Program-made: the position numbers and the translations under genes | Shown here: piece by piece, positions 16,580-26,035 of the stretch | How positions within the stretch are numbered: the first letter of the stretch is position 1 | Layout of the letters: each line of letters opens with the position of its first letter | Notes under the pieces: generated by a model | Told to the model about the DNA's origin: nothing | Seen by the model: only the letters and a program-made list of their open reading frames with translations | The model's database searches: none | Source of the DNA: Hyphomonadaceae bacterium | GTDB lineage: Bacteria > Pseudomonadota > Alphaproteobacteria > Caulobacterales > Hyphomonadaceae | Assembly: GCA_016714495.1 (NCBI GenBank) | Contig: JADKDU010000004.1 | Span: 62,001 to 126,000 of the forward strand | DNA length: 64,000 nucleotides | Direction: 5' to 3'

Positions 16580-19048
16580 ATGGCTGATGATCAAACAGCA
16601 CTGGGCCTGCTGCCGCCGCGGTTTGCGGACTGGTTTGCCTTGCGCGGCTGGGGCCTGCGGCCGCACCAGGCCGGGCTGATCGAGGCGGCAAGGCGCGGGC
16701 AAGGCGGGCTGGTGATCGCGCCGACCGGCGGCGGCAAGACGCTTGCGGGTTTCCTACCCAGCCTGATCGAGCTGGCGGAAGCGCCGCCGCGCGTCCATCC
16801 GGCGCTGCACACACTCTATATTTCGCCGCTCAAGGCGCTGGCGACGGACGTGGCGCGAAATCTCAAGGCGCCCGCCAATGAGATGAAACTCGATCTGACG
16901 CTGGAGACACGCACGGGCGATACAAGCGCGTCGCGGCGGCAGAGGCAGCGGGCAAAGCCGCCGGATATCCTGCTGACGACGCCGGAGCAGCTGGCTCTGC
17001 TGGTGGCGTCCGAGCATGCGGGCAGGTTCTTTGCCGACCTCAGGGCCGTGATCGTCGACGAGGTGCACGCGATCGCGCAATCGAAGCGAGGCGACCTGCT
17101 CTCGCTTTGCCTTGCAACCTTGCGGACTTGGGCGCCAGAGGCGCGGCATATCGGACTGTCGGCGACTGTGCGCGATCCTGATGCGCTGGCGCGATGGCTG
17201 GGGCCAGACACGCCGATCATTCGGCATCAGGGCGGCGCGAGCGCGAATATCTCCGTGCTGGAGAGCGAGGCGCGGATTCCATGGTCGGGTCACACCGGCC
17301 GGCACAATATCCGCGAGGTCTATCAGGCGATCAAGATCGCGAAGATGACGCTGGTGTTCGTCAACACGCGCAGCCAGGCTGAGATGACGTTTCAGGAGCT
17401 GTGGCGCGTCAACGAGGACTCGCTGCCTATCGCTCTGCACCATGGTTCGCTGGATGTGGAGCAGCGGCGCAAGGTCGAGGCGCACATGGCGGCGGGGAAG
17501 CTGAAGGCCGTGGTCTGCACCTCGACGCTGGATCTCGGGATCGACTGGGGTGATGTCGATCTGGTCGTGCAGATGGGCGCGCCGAAGGGATCGTCGCGTC
17601 TGATCCAGCGCATCGGGCGGTCGAACCACAGGATGGACGAGCCGAGCCGGGCCCTGCTCGCGCCATCAAACCGTTTCGAGGTTCTGGAGTGCCGCGCTGC
17701 TGTGGAAGCGGTGGCGGCGGGTGAACTCGATGGACCAGGGGCGCGGCGCGGCGCGCTGGACGTGCTGGCGCAGCATGTGATGGGGCGCGCGTGTGGCGAT
17801 GGATTTGATGGGGTGAAGCTGTATGACGAGATCAGGGTCGCAGCGCCATACAAGGATCTCGACTGGGAGACGTGGGAACGCGTTGTCGATCTGGTGGCGA
17901 CGGGTGGCTATGCGCTCAAGACTTACGAACGCTTCCGCCGCATCGTGAAGTTTCCCGACGGCGTCTGGCGGGCGCGCAACGACGATGTAAGACGTCAGCA
18001 TCGGATGAATATCGGCACGATCATCGAAGACCCGATGATCTCGGTGCGCATGGTCAGCTTCCATAGAGGCTCGGAGAACAAGAAGCTGATGCGTCCGGGC
18101 CGGAAGCTCGGCGAGATGGAGGAATACTTTTTCGAGATGCTGACGCCTGGCGACACGTTCCTGTTCGCTGGCGAGGTACTGCGGTTTGAAGGCATATCGG
18201 ACACCGACGCGCTGGTGACGCGGACCTATGATCCTGATCCGGCGATCCCCAGCTACAATGGCGGCAAGTTTCCGCTAACGACGTTTCTCGCCAATCGCGT
18301 GCGTCGCATTCTACATGACCGCGAGAACTGGCATCGCTTGCCTGACCAGGTGCGTGAATGGATCGAGGTTCAGGAACGCAAGTCGATCATTCCCGAGGCG
18401 GACCAGCTTCTGGTGGAAACATTCCCGCGCGGCGACCGGCATTATCTTGTGTGTTATCCGTTCGAAGGTCGGTTGGCGCACCAGACGCTGGGCATGCTCC
18501 TGACGCGCAGGATGGAGCGAACGGGGCTGAAGCCGCTGGGCTTCGTGGCGTCGGAGTATGCGCTGTCGGTGTGGGCGCTGGAGGATATGCGCGGCGAGGA
18601 CCTGGATGCGCTATTCCACGAAGACATGCTTGGCGACGATCTCGATGCCTGGCTGGAAGAAAGCGCGTTGATGAAGCGAACCTTTCGCAACAACGCGCTG
18701 ATCGCCGGGCTGATCGAACGGCGCTATCCCAAAGCGGAGAAGACGGGGCGGCAGATCACTTTCTCGACCGACCTGATCTACGATGTGTTGCGCTCGCATG
18801 AGTCGGATCACCTGCTGCTTCAGGCGGCCCGGCAAGATGCAGGAGACGGCTTGTTGGATATCCGTCGGCTGGCGGAAGCGCTCAAACGGATTAAGGGCAA
18901 GATCGTGCATTCAAAGCTCGACCATATCTCGCCTTTTGCCGTTCCGGTCATGCTGGAAATAGGCAAGGAACCGGTGTTTTCGGGCGATGTGGCCGAGGCG
19001 ATCCTGCGCGAGGCGGAAGACGATCTAGTTCGCGACGCCATGAGCTGA
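16580..19048 (+). CDS. Ligase-associated Lhr-type DEXH-box DNA helicase
   Basis: 822 residues from the ATG at 16580. The N terminus (WFALRGWGLRPHQAGLIEAA) and motifs APTGGGKTLAGFLPS (Walker A), DEVHAIAQSKRG (DEVH box), GLSATV, STLDLGIDWGDVD and QRIGRSNHR (motif VI) mark the Lhr-core family, with the characteristic C-terminal winged-helix and beta-barrel region. Proteins of this length without the long Lhr extension are encoded with PdeM and DNA ligase and act in DNA damage repair as 3'-5' translocating helicases. PdeM follows 84 bases downstream. A TTG at 16535 would add 15 residues that the family does not share; no clear ribosome site marks either start. Confidence 0.93.
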   Translation: MADDQTALGLLPPRFADWFALRGWGLRPHQAGLIEAARRGQGGLVIAPTGGGKTLAGFLPSLIELAEAPPRVHPALHTLYISPLKALATDVARNLKAPANEMKLDLTLETRTGDTSASRRQRQRAKPPDILLTTPEQLALLVASEHAGRFFADLRAVIVDEVHAIAQSKRGDLLSLCLATLRTWAPEARHIGLSATVRDPDALARWLGPDTPIIRHQGGASANISVLESEARIPWSGHTGRHNIREVYQAIKIAKMTLVFVNTRSQAEMTFQELWRVNEDSLPIALHHGSLDVEQRRKVEAHMAAGKLKAVVCTSTLDLGIDWGDVDLVVQMGAPKGSSRLIQRIGRSNHRMDEPSRALLAPSNRFEVLECRAAVEAVAAGELDGPGARRGALDVLAQHVMGRACGDGFDGVKLYDEIRVAAPYKDLDWETWERVVDLVATGGYALKTYERFRRIVKFPDGVWRARNDDVRRQHRMNIGTIIEDPMISVRMVSFHRGSENKKLMRPGRKLGEMEEYFFEMLTPGDTFLFAGEVLRFEGISDTDALVTRTYDPDPAIPSYNGGKFPLTTFLANRVRRILHDRENWHRLPDQVREWIEVQERKSIIPEADQLLVETFPRGDRHYLVCYPFEGRLAHQTLGMLLTRRMERTGLKPLGFVASEYALSVWALEDMRGEDLDALFHEDMLGDDLDAWLEESALMKRTFRNNALIAGLIERRYPKAEKTGRQITFSTDLIYDVLRSHESDHLLLQAARQDAGDGLLDIRRLAEALKRIKGKIVHSKLDHISPFAVPVMLEIGKEPVFSGDVAEAILREAEDDLVRDAMS

Positions 19049-19132
19049 CGCGGCTGGCGCGGCGAAAAGTCCCCAAACCTGGGCTGGTCTGACGACGTTG
19101 ACGCCGCCCGCGGTTCTGTTCACGTTCCGCCC

Positions 19133-19864
19133 ATGCCGCAGGCCCTATCCCGCCCTGTTACTCGCGCGGACCTGATCTTCGAGGTCGCGGGCGAACGCCT
19201 GTGCCTGCAGCCATGCGGCGGTTTGTGGTGGAAAGCGGCAAGCGTGCTTGTTGTTTCGGATCTGCATCTCGAGAAGGCGTCGTCCTATGCGGCGCGCGGA
19301 CAGATGCTTCCACCTTACGACACGCGGGCCACCCTGGGCCGGATAGCGATGCTCATCGAGACGCTGAGGCCGACGACGGTCATTTCGCTAGGCGACAGCT
19401 TTCACGATCGGCGCGCGCGGCCGCGCATGTCGCCGAGCGATGTCGCCCTCGTGCGTGATATGACTGCGGCGTGCGACTGGATCTGGATCGAGGGTAACCA
19501 CGATCCCAAGCCGCCAGAGGATCTGGGTGGGCGAATGACGCAAGAGCTGAAGCTGGGCGCTCTGGTATTCCGACACGAGCCGACGGCTGGTTCCGCCCCG
19601 GGAGAGATCGCAGGTCACTTTCATCCTTGTGCGCGTGTCATCGGGCGCGGCGGGCGAACGGTGCGTGCACGCTGCTTTGCGACCGACGGCGAGCGATTGG
19701 TGATGCCGGCTTACGGCGCGCTGACGGGCGGTTTGAACCTGCTCGACGCGGCATTCGGACCATTATTTCCGGATGGCGTGTTCGCCGGCGTGTTGGGACG
19801 CGATGGTGTCTACCTCGCGGCAAGAGACCGTCTGGCTTCTGACACGATCAGGGCGGCAGACTAA
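19133..19864 (+). CDS. pdeM: Ligase-associated DNA damage response endonuclease PdeM
   Basis: 243 residues. Metallophosphoesterase motifs appear in order: SDLHLEKASSYAARG (about 42-56), LGDSFHD (about 85-91), WIEGNHD (about 118-124), RHEP and AGHFHP (about 155-168), ending with YGALTGGLN. The family partner of Lhr-type helicase and repair ligase is a metal-dependent phosphodiesterase/nuclease. It directly follows the helicase gene and is probably co-transcribed. No ligase gene follows; the next gene is convergent. Confidence 0.9.
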   Translation: MPQALSRPVTRADLIFEVAGERLCLQPCGGLWWKAASVLVVSDLHLEKASSYAARGQMLPPYDTRATLGRIAMLIETLRPTTVISLGDSFHDRRARPRMSPSDVALVRDMTAACDWIWIEGNHDPKPPEDLGGRMTQELKLGALVFRHEPTAGSAPGEIAGHFHPCARVIGRGGRTVRARCFATDGERLVMPAYGALTGGLNLLDAAFGPLFPDGVFAGVLGRDGVYLAARDRLASDTIRAAD

Positions 19865-19869
19865 CCGAC

Positions 19870-20622
19870 CTACTTTCGTCCGAACCACGCGGCGATGCCG
19901 CCAACACTCACCCCAAGCAGAACAGCAACGAATCCATAGATGAAGCCGTGCTGGCGCGAGAGGTCGAACAATGTCGCGTCGAGCCCGCTTCGAACGATCG
20001 TCAGCACCTGCTCGCTTTCGCCAACCGGCGCGCCGTTGCGGAATGAGACCGCGCGAATGCGGTATTCGCCCGGCGGCGCGTTGATCGGCAGTGCGATCTT
20101 GGCGCGGCGCAGCCCGCCATCGAGGCGTTCGATTGTCGTGTCGCTGAAAGAATAGAGACCCTGCTCCATCTTGAGGTCCACGAAGGCGGTGCGCCATTTG
20201 TCGAGGTCCGGCGACATGAGCTGGTTCGAACGCGGCATGGCGGAGGCTTGTGCATTGAGGCCAGCTTCGATCATGACCTCCAGCGCAACGCTCGCGGCGA
20301 CTTGCGGCTCGGCGCCGATGGCGAAAACCAACGGGGCCGCGACGAACTCGATCGTCTCGTCCCCAGTAGCTGTGCGGTGGATCATCTTCTGCGGCGCCAT
20401 CGGACCTATCAGGGCGACGGCCATGCCCGACGTCTCATTCTCCGGCTGGGGCGCGGTAGCGAAGAGGACGATGCGCGAACCGGAATAGTTGACCTTCAAC
20501 TCAACCACATCTTCCGCTAGGCCGGCCGCCATAAAGGGTCGGTCGCGACCTTCAACGCGTTGCGCAGAAGCCTGCGGAATGACGAGCGCCGCCAGCGCGA
20601 GGATTAAGAACCTGATCTTCAT
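19870..20622 (-). CDS. TIGR02186-family membrane-anchored protein
   Basis: 250 residues. Cleavable-looking signal at 1-20, a large periplasmic beta-rich domain, and a C-terminal hydrophobic segment (about 225-246) followed by GRK, so the domain is tethered to the inner membrane from outside. The sequence resembles the conserved proteins (TIGR02186) repeatedly found next to TSUP sulfite-exporter genes in alphaproteobacteria. Here it overlaps the preceding TSUP gene by four bases (ATGA). A periplasmic helper of the exporter is the natural inference, but no activity is known to me. Confidence 0.8.
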   Translation of the reverse strand: MKIRFLILALAALVIPQASAQRVEGRDRPFMAAGLAEDVVELKVNYSGSRIVLFATAPQPENETSGMAVALIGPMAPQKMIHRTATGDETIEFVAAPLVFAIGAEPQVAASVALEVMIEAGLNAQASAMPRSNQLMSPDLDKWRTAFVDLKMEQGLYSFSDTTIERLDGGLRRAKIALPINAPPGEYRIRAVSFRNGAPVGESEQVLTIVRSGLDATLFDLSRQHGFIYGFVAVLLGVSVGGIAAWFGRK

Positions 20623-21527
20623 GTCGCTTCCTCCAGCCGATATTCCGGCGTTGGAGCAACGTAGAGTTCATAAACGAGACGCCCTGCGATCCCGAGCACC
20701 AGCAGGGCGAGCAACAGGCGGAGCTGCGCCGCCTTGAGCTTGCGCCCGGCCATCGCACCATAGCGAGCGCCGATCACGCCGCCTGCCATTAGAACGCCAG
20801 CGAGCACAAGGTCGACCGTGCCATTGAACGTCGCCTGCAGGAAGGTGACGTAGGCAGTGAGAAATATAATCTGAAACAGCGAGGTTCCGACCATGACGCG
20901 CGTCGGCACGCCAAGCAGGTAGACCATCGCCGGCGCCAGAATAAATCCGCCGCCCACGCCGAGCACGGCGGCGAGCACGCCGACGAAGAAACCGATGCCA
21001 ATCGGTGGGATGATCGAGATGTACAGGCCTGAGCGTGGGAAGCGGCGCTTCATTGGCAGGGTGCGCATCCAGACTCGTAAGCGCGTGCGCCGTCCTGGGT
21101 CGCCCCCTGAGCCGCCAAGCGCGCCGACGCTCTCCCACGCCATCAGCCCGCCGATCACGCCAAGGAACACGATGTACAGAACCGCGATGGTCGCATCGAC
21201 CACGCCGAAATACGTGAGCAGGCTGAAGACGCCGACGCCGACTGTCGATCCGCCGAGACCGCCCATGAGCATGAGCGTGCCAAGCTTGGTATCGACCTGT
21301 CGCTCGCGCCAGTGCGCCGAAACACCTGCGATCGATGTCGCCAGAACCTGGTTTGCCTGCGTTGACACAGCGACTGCGGCGGGCACGCCGTAGAAAATCA
21401 GCAACGGCGTCAACAGGAAACCGCCGCCAACGCCGAACAGGCCCGACAGGAAACCCACCAACATCCCAATCCCAATCAGGATCAGCGGGTCGACCGCGAT
21501 CTGAGCGATGGGGAGGTGAATCAGCAT
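20619..21527 (-). CDS. TauE/SafE (TSUP) family membrane transporter
   Basis: 302 residues with about eight hydrophobic segments. Both halves carry the repeat signature: GFLSGLFGVGGGFLLTPLL near residue 27 and FFVGVLAAVLGVGGGFILAP near residue 178, which is diagnostic of TSUP proteins. Members move sulfite, sulfoacetate, taurine-derived or other organosulfur anions across the inner membrane. It is the first gene of a two-gene unit with the TIGR02186 partner. The direction and substrate cannot be told from sequence. Confidence 0.9.
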   Translation of the reverse strand: MLIHLPIAQIAVDPLILIGIGMLVGFLSGLFGVGGGFLLTPLLIFYGVPAAVAVSTQANQVLATSIAGVSAHWRERQVDTKLGTLMLMGGLGGSTVGVGVFSLLTYFGVVDATIAVLYIVFLGVIGGLMAWESVGALGGSGGDPGRRTRLRVWMRTLPMKRRFPRSGLYISIIPPIGIGFFVGVLAAVLGVGGGFILAPAMVYLLGVPTRVMVGTSLFQIIFLTAYVTFLQATFNGTVDLVLAGVLMAGGVIGARYGAMAGRKLKAAQLRLLLALLVLGIAGRLVYELYVAPTPEYRLEEAT

Positions 21528-21652
21528 CGCGCAGTTCTACGCGTCGGAAACGCGCGCCGGAAGCGGCTGAGAGGCCTCAATTCTACGGGTGGAACCCCGG
21601 CAAAGGCGTCCAGTCCCGGATTGGTCCGATCAGGTCGCGCCGGAGTTGAGTG

Positions 21653-24600
21653 CTACTTGGTGATGTTCAGCGTGGCGGCGCGCAGCTGGCGAAGCAACGA
21701 AACGCTCGCTTCGCCGGTCACGGGCAGGTCGTTATCCCGCTCGAACTGGCGAATGGCTTCAGCGGTGCGCGCATTCAGCTTGCCGTCCGCCGCGCCCGCG
21801 GAGAAGCCGAGGCGGACCAGCAGACGCTGGGCTTCGACAATCTGGGCAGGCGAAGCGATGTCCCAAGCGCGGCGGCCAAATTCGCCGTTGGCGCGCGGAA
21901 TGCCGGGTTTCGGTGCAAATGCACGCGCCTTGCGCTTGATTGCCTCGGCCTGTGTCGGCTGCATTTCGCCCAGCATGGCGCGGGCGCGACGGCCGGCATC
22001 CTGGTCGCCGGCGCGGCCCGCGACTTCGTACCAGTAAGCGGCCTCCGACTTGTCCTGGCTGAGGCCAAGGCCCTGTTCGTAGAGAACTGCGAGGTTGTAC
22101 TGGCTGTCGACAAGGCCGTGGTCCGACGCCTGGCGGAACCATTCGACGGCGGCGGCATAGCTCTGAGGGCCAGCGTCGCCCTCAGCGTAGAACACGGCGA
22201 GATCGTGCATGGCCTTCACATTCCCGCCGACAGCAGCCTTTTCGGTCCATTGGCGCGAGGCGGCCATGTCGCGCGGCACGCCTTCGCCGCGCTCGTAGAG
22301 CTTTGCGAGGCGATAGTCTGCCATGACGAGACCACGCCCGGCCGCGTCCTTGAGCATCTGAACGCCCTTGGCCTTGTCGCCGCTTTGCAGCAGTTCAAGC
22401 GCATAGTCGTGCAGAGCGACGGGGTCGCCATTGCGGACGGCGTCGTTGAACGAAATTGCGGGCGCGGCGGCCGAAGTGACAGCCTCGGTCGGCGGTTTTC
22501 CGGCGGCGGCGGGCTTCGAGGCGAGACCGTCCTGCGTTGGCGCAGCCTTGGCTGGCGTCTCTTCGAACAGGTCGGTCGGAGAAAGGCCAGCCGGAGGAAT
22601 AGCCCCTTCGGAAGCGGGTTCTTCGGCGGCCTCGCTGAACAGAACGGCATCGGTTGCGCCGGGGGCGGCGGCAGCTTCAGCAGGAGCAGCGGGGTCGAGC
22701 TTGGCGAAATCATCGCCCTGCGCTTCCTGTTTGCCGCGCATGACGGTGAAAGCGGCGCCGCCGGCAACGGCGACAGCAAGCATGCCTGAGGCGATCAACG
22801 GCCCTTTGCCGATGCCCTTCTTAGCGGTGACCGGAGCAACGCGGCGGCCTTGGCGAGCGGCGCGACGCGCTTCTTCCAGATAGCCGGCCGAGAGCTTCTC
22901 GCGGCTGTCGTCGGAAGGCAGGTCGGCTACGAACTCGCCGGCCGGCGGCGGCCCGAGGAAGACATCGTCGGTTTCCAGCAGGTCTTCGATCCGCTTAGCG
23001 GCTTCACCAGCCGGCGGCGGCGACTCTGGCGTTGCGAGGGCAGCTTCGTCGGAAAACAGGTGTGCGTCACGCGGATCGGTCTTGCGATCGAAGGGCGGCG
23101 GTTCGACGCCGACAATATCATTGGTTTCGGCATCGGCGTCGGCGAGCGCCACCACGGCCATCGCCTCAGGCGCGATGATCGGGTCGACGGCCGGTACGAC
23201 TAGATCGTCATCGAGGATCACATAGTCGTCGTGCACGACAGGAATGTCGCGCGTGACTTCAGCGGCGGGAGCGCCGCGGCGCGCATCTTCGAGGCCCTCA
23301 AGGCGGCGGGCGAGCGAGGACACCGTCTTCTGCATGGGCGCGAGGAAAGCGGTGGACTGGTCGCCCACTTCTTCCATGCGGCGCTGAACTTCGGAGAGAA
23401 CGTCGCTGAGTTTGTTCTCGTAGCTGCGGCCCGAATCCGCGAGGCGCGTCTCAAAAGCGCGCAGGGATTCAGCGTGCTGGGTCTGCAGACGGTCAGCAAC
23501 GCGCGCGACCTGTTCGCCGATCTGGCCGATGGCTTCCGCGCTTCGACGCTCGCTTTCCTTGACGCGTTCGTCGAGGCGGTCAGCGAGGCGGTCGACCTCG
23601 GCATTGTCCAGCGGACGGGCGGCGGCGGCGGTTTCGGATATGCGATCCGAGAGTCGTTGCACGCTTTCATCGTGGCGTTTCTGCAGGCGTTCGGCAACCA
23701 GCGCGACCTGTTCGCCCACAGCGTCGATGGCGCCGGCGCTGCGCTTTTCTAACGCCTGCAGCTTGTCGTCGACAGCGGTGTTGAGGCGGCCGACCGAATC
23801 CTGGGTTGAGCGGCCCGATGCTTCGACATTTCCGAGGCGGGCGTCGATCGTGTCGGCTAGTCGCGTCATCTCGCGGCGCACGTCGTCGATCGATCGCTGG
23901 TCGTCACGCGCTTCTACTGAGCGGAGGCGTTCGTCGACAGCGCGCGACAGCCGGTCCACCTGCGAACTCATGGCCTCGACGGCGTCCGCCTGACGGGCTT
24001 CGGCGACGTGGACTTGTTCCTGAAGCTGACGGATCGTGCGTTCGAGGCGTTCGAGCTTCTCGGGGCTGCCTGTGCGAGCGATTTCTTCGAGGCGTCGCTC
24101 AACATCGGCGCGGACGGCGTGGATGGGGCGCGAGAGATCCTCGGCAAGACTGTCGAGACGTTTTTGGAAAAGGGTCTGAAGCTGGGCGAAGTCTTCCGCC
24201 TGTTGCCTGCCTCCGCCTTTCTGCACGCGCTCGTCAATGTCTGTGACCGCGCGTTCCAGGACGCTCATCGCAGTATCGGTCTTGCGTTCGGCGCGGCTGA
24301 GACGTTCGGTGATGCGGGCGACCGCATCGCCAAGGCCGTTCATAGCCTCGCGCGTCTTTTCCTCGATGCCGTCGACGCGCTCGAGCACTTGTTTCGACAT
24401 TTCGCGCGAGCGATTGAGCGTGGTTTCGAGCGCCCGCTCCATGCGCCAGGTCGTGTCGCCGACGGCGCGCTCGGCCTTGGTTTCGAACAGTTCGAAGCGC
24501 GTGGCGGCATCGGTGATCTTGTTGATGCCCGCCTCAATTCGGCGCTCGACCGAGGACATCTTCTCCTCGATCTGATCAACGCGGCCGGTGAGGCCAGCGG

Positions 24601-25237
24601 AATTGGAACGGATCGCGTTGTTGACCGCGGCATCCATCGAACGGGCCACATCGTCGACCTTAGAGGAAACCTGGTTGACCTTCTCCTCGAACAGCGAGCG
24701 GAACTCGTCCTGATCATGAACGCGCGACTGCACGGTGTCCGAAAGGCGGCCGAGCGAAGCTTCCAGAGTCTTGAGCGCTTCAAGGGTCGGCGCATTGCCG
24801 GCGCCGGATTCGATTGTTTCGATACGCGAGCGCAGGGCTGCCTGAGTTGAGTCGATCTCGCCGAGGGCGCGGGTGACACGTTCAAGCGCCTGCAGTTGCG
24901 CCTTTCCTGAGACGTCCACCTTGCCCATAAGCCCAAGGATCGATTTGTCGATTCCCGAGATCGCGCGGGCCGAGCGGGAGGTCGACGCCTCCAGGCGCTG
25001 GGCCAGCATGTCGATCTCCTGCGACATGCGGCGGAGGTCGTGATCGTCAGAGATTCTGGAAGGACGGGGTGCGGCGGCGGACAGGTCGATGTCTTCGAAA
25101 GCCGCGGAATCGTCTTCAAGCAGTAAGGAGTTCAGGTATTGGCCCAAGGTCACGCCCTGACGCTGGGCGCGCTCCCGCGCGAGTTCCCGCGCCTTGGGGT
25201 CAATTCCTTTTACGCTCCAGGGTCCCTGGCTCATCAC
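21653..25237 (-). CDS. podJ: PodJ-like polar localization factor
   Basis: 1194 residues. The N terminus (GPWSVKGIDPKARELARERA) and GVTLGQYLNSLLLE match the start of Caulobacter PodJ. Residues ~60-690 are long heptad-rich coiled coil with many RLEEIE-type repeats. An acidic low-complexity region follows, then one membrane helix (about 800-820), so the C-terminal part is periplasmic. That part has SEL1/TPR-like repeats (about 940-1080; ALELLQSGDKAKGVQML, AKLYERGEGVPRD, LAVLYEQGLGLSQ) and a peptidoglycan-binding domain at about 1130-1190. PodJ organises the new cell pole and is processed by proteolysis. A second ATG at 25234 is an alternative start. The gene stands alone. Confidence 0.87.
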   Translation of the reverse strand: MMSQGPWSVKGIDPKARELARERAQRQGVTLGQYLNSLLLEDDSAAFEDIDLSAAAPRPSRISDDHDLRRMSQEIDMLAQRLEASTSRSARAISGIDKSILGLMGKVDVSGKAQLQALERVTRALGEIDSTQAALRSRIETIESGAGNAPTLEALKTLEASLGRLSDTVQSRVHDQDEFRSLFEEKVNQVSSKVDDVARSMDAAVNNAIRSNSAGLTGRVDQIEEKMSSVERRIEAGINKITDAATRFELFETKAERAVGDTTWRMERALETTLNRSREMSKQVLERVDGIEEKTREAMNGLGDAVARITERLSRAERKTDTAMSVLERAVTDIDERVQKGGGRQQAEDFAQLQTLFQKRLDSLAEDLSRPIHAVRADVERRLEEIARTGSPEKLERLERTIRQLQEQVHVAEARQADAVEAMSSQVDRLSRAVDERLRSVEARDDQRSIDDVRREMTRLADTIDARLGNVEASGRSTQDSVGRLNTAVDDKLQALEKRSAGAIDAVGEQVALVAERLQKRHDESVQRLSDRISETAAAARPLDNAEVDRLADRLDERVKESERRSAEAIGQIGEQVARVADRLQTQHAESLRAFETRLADSGRSYENKLSDVLSEVQRRMEEVGDQSTAFLAPMQKTVSSLARRLEGLEDARRGAPAAEVTRDIPVVHDDYVILDDDLVVPAVDPIIAPEAMAVVALADADAETNDIVGVEPPPFDRKTDPRDAHLFSDEAALATPESPPPAGEAAKRIEDLLETDDVFLGPPPAGEFVADLPSDDSREKLSAGYLEEARRAARQGRRVAPVTAKKGIGKGPLIASGMLAVAVAGGAAFTVMRGKQEAQGDDFAKLDPAAPAEAAAAPGATDAVLFSEAAEEPASEGAIPPAGLSPTDLFEETPAKAAPTQDGLASKPAAAGKPPTEAVTSAAAPAISFNDAVRNGDPVALHDYALELLQSGDKAKGVQMLKDAAGRGLVMADYRLAKLYERGEGVPRDMAASRQWTEKAAVGGNVKAMHDLAVFYAEGDAGPQSYAAAVEWFRQASDHGLVDSQYNLAVLYEQGLGLSQDKSEAAYWYEVAGRAGDQDAGRRARAMLGEMQPTQAEAIKRKARAFAPKPGIPRANGEFGRRAWDIASPAQIVEAQRLLVRLGFSAGAADGKLNARTAEAIRQFERDNDLPVTGEASVSLLRQLRAATLNITK

Positions 25238-25358
25238 GGCTCCGAATCGATGCGGGAGCCTGTCTTACGCCCGCACCAACGGCCAGTTGGCCGGGATACG
25301 GTTAACGGGCTTTAAACGTTAATTCCGGTGAGCCCCTTAAAGCCGGCATATGCACGAA

Positions 25359-25387
25359 TTGACCTTAGGGTCAGCTAACGTTACGTA
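25359..25387 (+). promoter_or_regulatory. Candidate promoter with overlapping palindrome before the MerR gene
   Basis: TTGACC (25359-25364) and TACGTA (25382-25387) are spaced by 17 bases, a plausible -35/-10 pair. The -35 is embedded in the perfect inverted repeat TGACC-TTAG-GGTCA (25360-25373). Palindromes between promoter elements are typical of MerR-family autoregulation. The 225-base divergent gap between podJ and the MerR gene has no other strong dyad, apart from the TAACGTTA at 25376-25383. No transcription start is known. Confidence 0.4.
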
Positions 25388-25462
25388 TTACTGAGCGTTA
25401 ATCAAAAGACGCGCGCCCGTGCTCACCCACGGAGCAGATAAAGAACGAACGGGAGGCAGGGA

Positions 25463-25921
25463 ATGAAGACGTACACGATTAGCGAACTTGCGCGCGAATT
25501 TCAGGTGACGCCGCGCGCATTGCGTTTTTACGAAGATAAGGGACTGCTTTCGCCCACGCGTGACGGGCTCAACCGCGTCTACTCGACGCGCGACCGGGCC
25601 AGACTGAAGCTCATTCTGCAGGGCAAGAGTGTCGGCTTTTCGCTTTCAGACATTCGCGAGATTCTCGACCTCTATACGCTTGAGGGGCATCGCGCTCAGC
25701 TCAAGCTGTCGCTCAAGAAGTCTCGGGACCAGATTCGCAATCTCGAGAAACAGCGTGAAGACGTCGAAGCGGCGCTGGAGACGCTCCACAAGGGCGTCAA
25801 ATGGGCCGAAGAAAAGCTGCAGGAGCTGGGACCAGGCGCTGAAGTGGAGCAATCCGCCCGTGCCTACGAGCGCGTCGCTCGCGCCGGACTTGACGGCGAC
25901 GCAGCGCATCTCGACAGCTGA
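25463..25921 (+). CDS. MerR-family transcriptional regulator (LiuR-like)
   Basis: 152 residues. The winged helix reads YTISELAREFQVTPRALRFY followed by EDKGLLSP, a textbook MerR N terminus, then a long dimerisation helix (about 75-120) and a short tail with no metal-binding cysteines. The adjacent acyl-CoA dehydrogenase and fad genes make a LiuR-type regulator of acyl-CoA catabolism the best guess; the ligand would be an acyl-CoA. GGGAGGCAGGGA lies just before the ATG. Confidence 0.88.
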   Translation: MKTYTISELAREFQVTPRALRFYEDKGLLSPTRDGLNRVYSTRDRARLKLILQGKSVGFSLSDIREILDLYTLEGHRAQLKLSLKKSRDQIRNLEKQREDVEAALETLHKGVKWAEEKLQELGPGAEVEQSARAYERVARAGLDGDAAHLDS

Positions 25922-25960
25922 CGCCAAGTCAGGCTCGACGACTGCTTGCTTGATGGTATT

Positions 25961-25988
25961 ACGCCGGGAAGTATTCACTTCCCGGCGT
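25961..25988 (+). terminator. Strong 12-bp hairpin after the MerR gene
   Basis: ACGCCGGGAAGT (25961-25972), a 4-base loop and ACTTCCCGGCGT (25977-25988) pair perfectly. The downstream sequence is not T-rich, so this is not a canonical intrinsic terminator. It may still end or attenuate the merR transcript or stabilise RNA before the acyl-CoA dehydrogenase gene, whose ATG is 48 bases further on. Confidence 0.5.
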
Positions 25989-26035
25989 CGCCTATGCTCT
26001 TGTCGCTGCGACGCATGACCCAAGGGTGATAACAG

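Noticed and set aside
25238..25462. dif site in the AT-rich podJ-merR gap
   Set aside because: No pair of XerC/XerD-like half-sites with the usual TTATGTTAA-type core could be found there, or in the other gaps between 20 and 41 kb.
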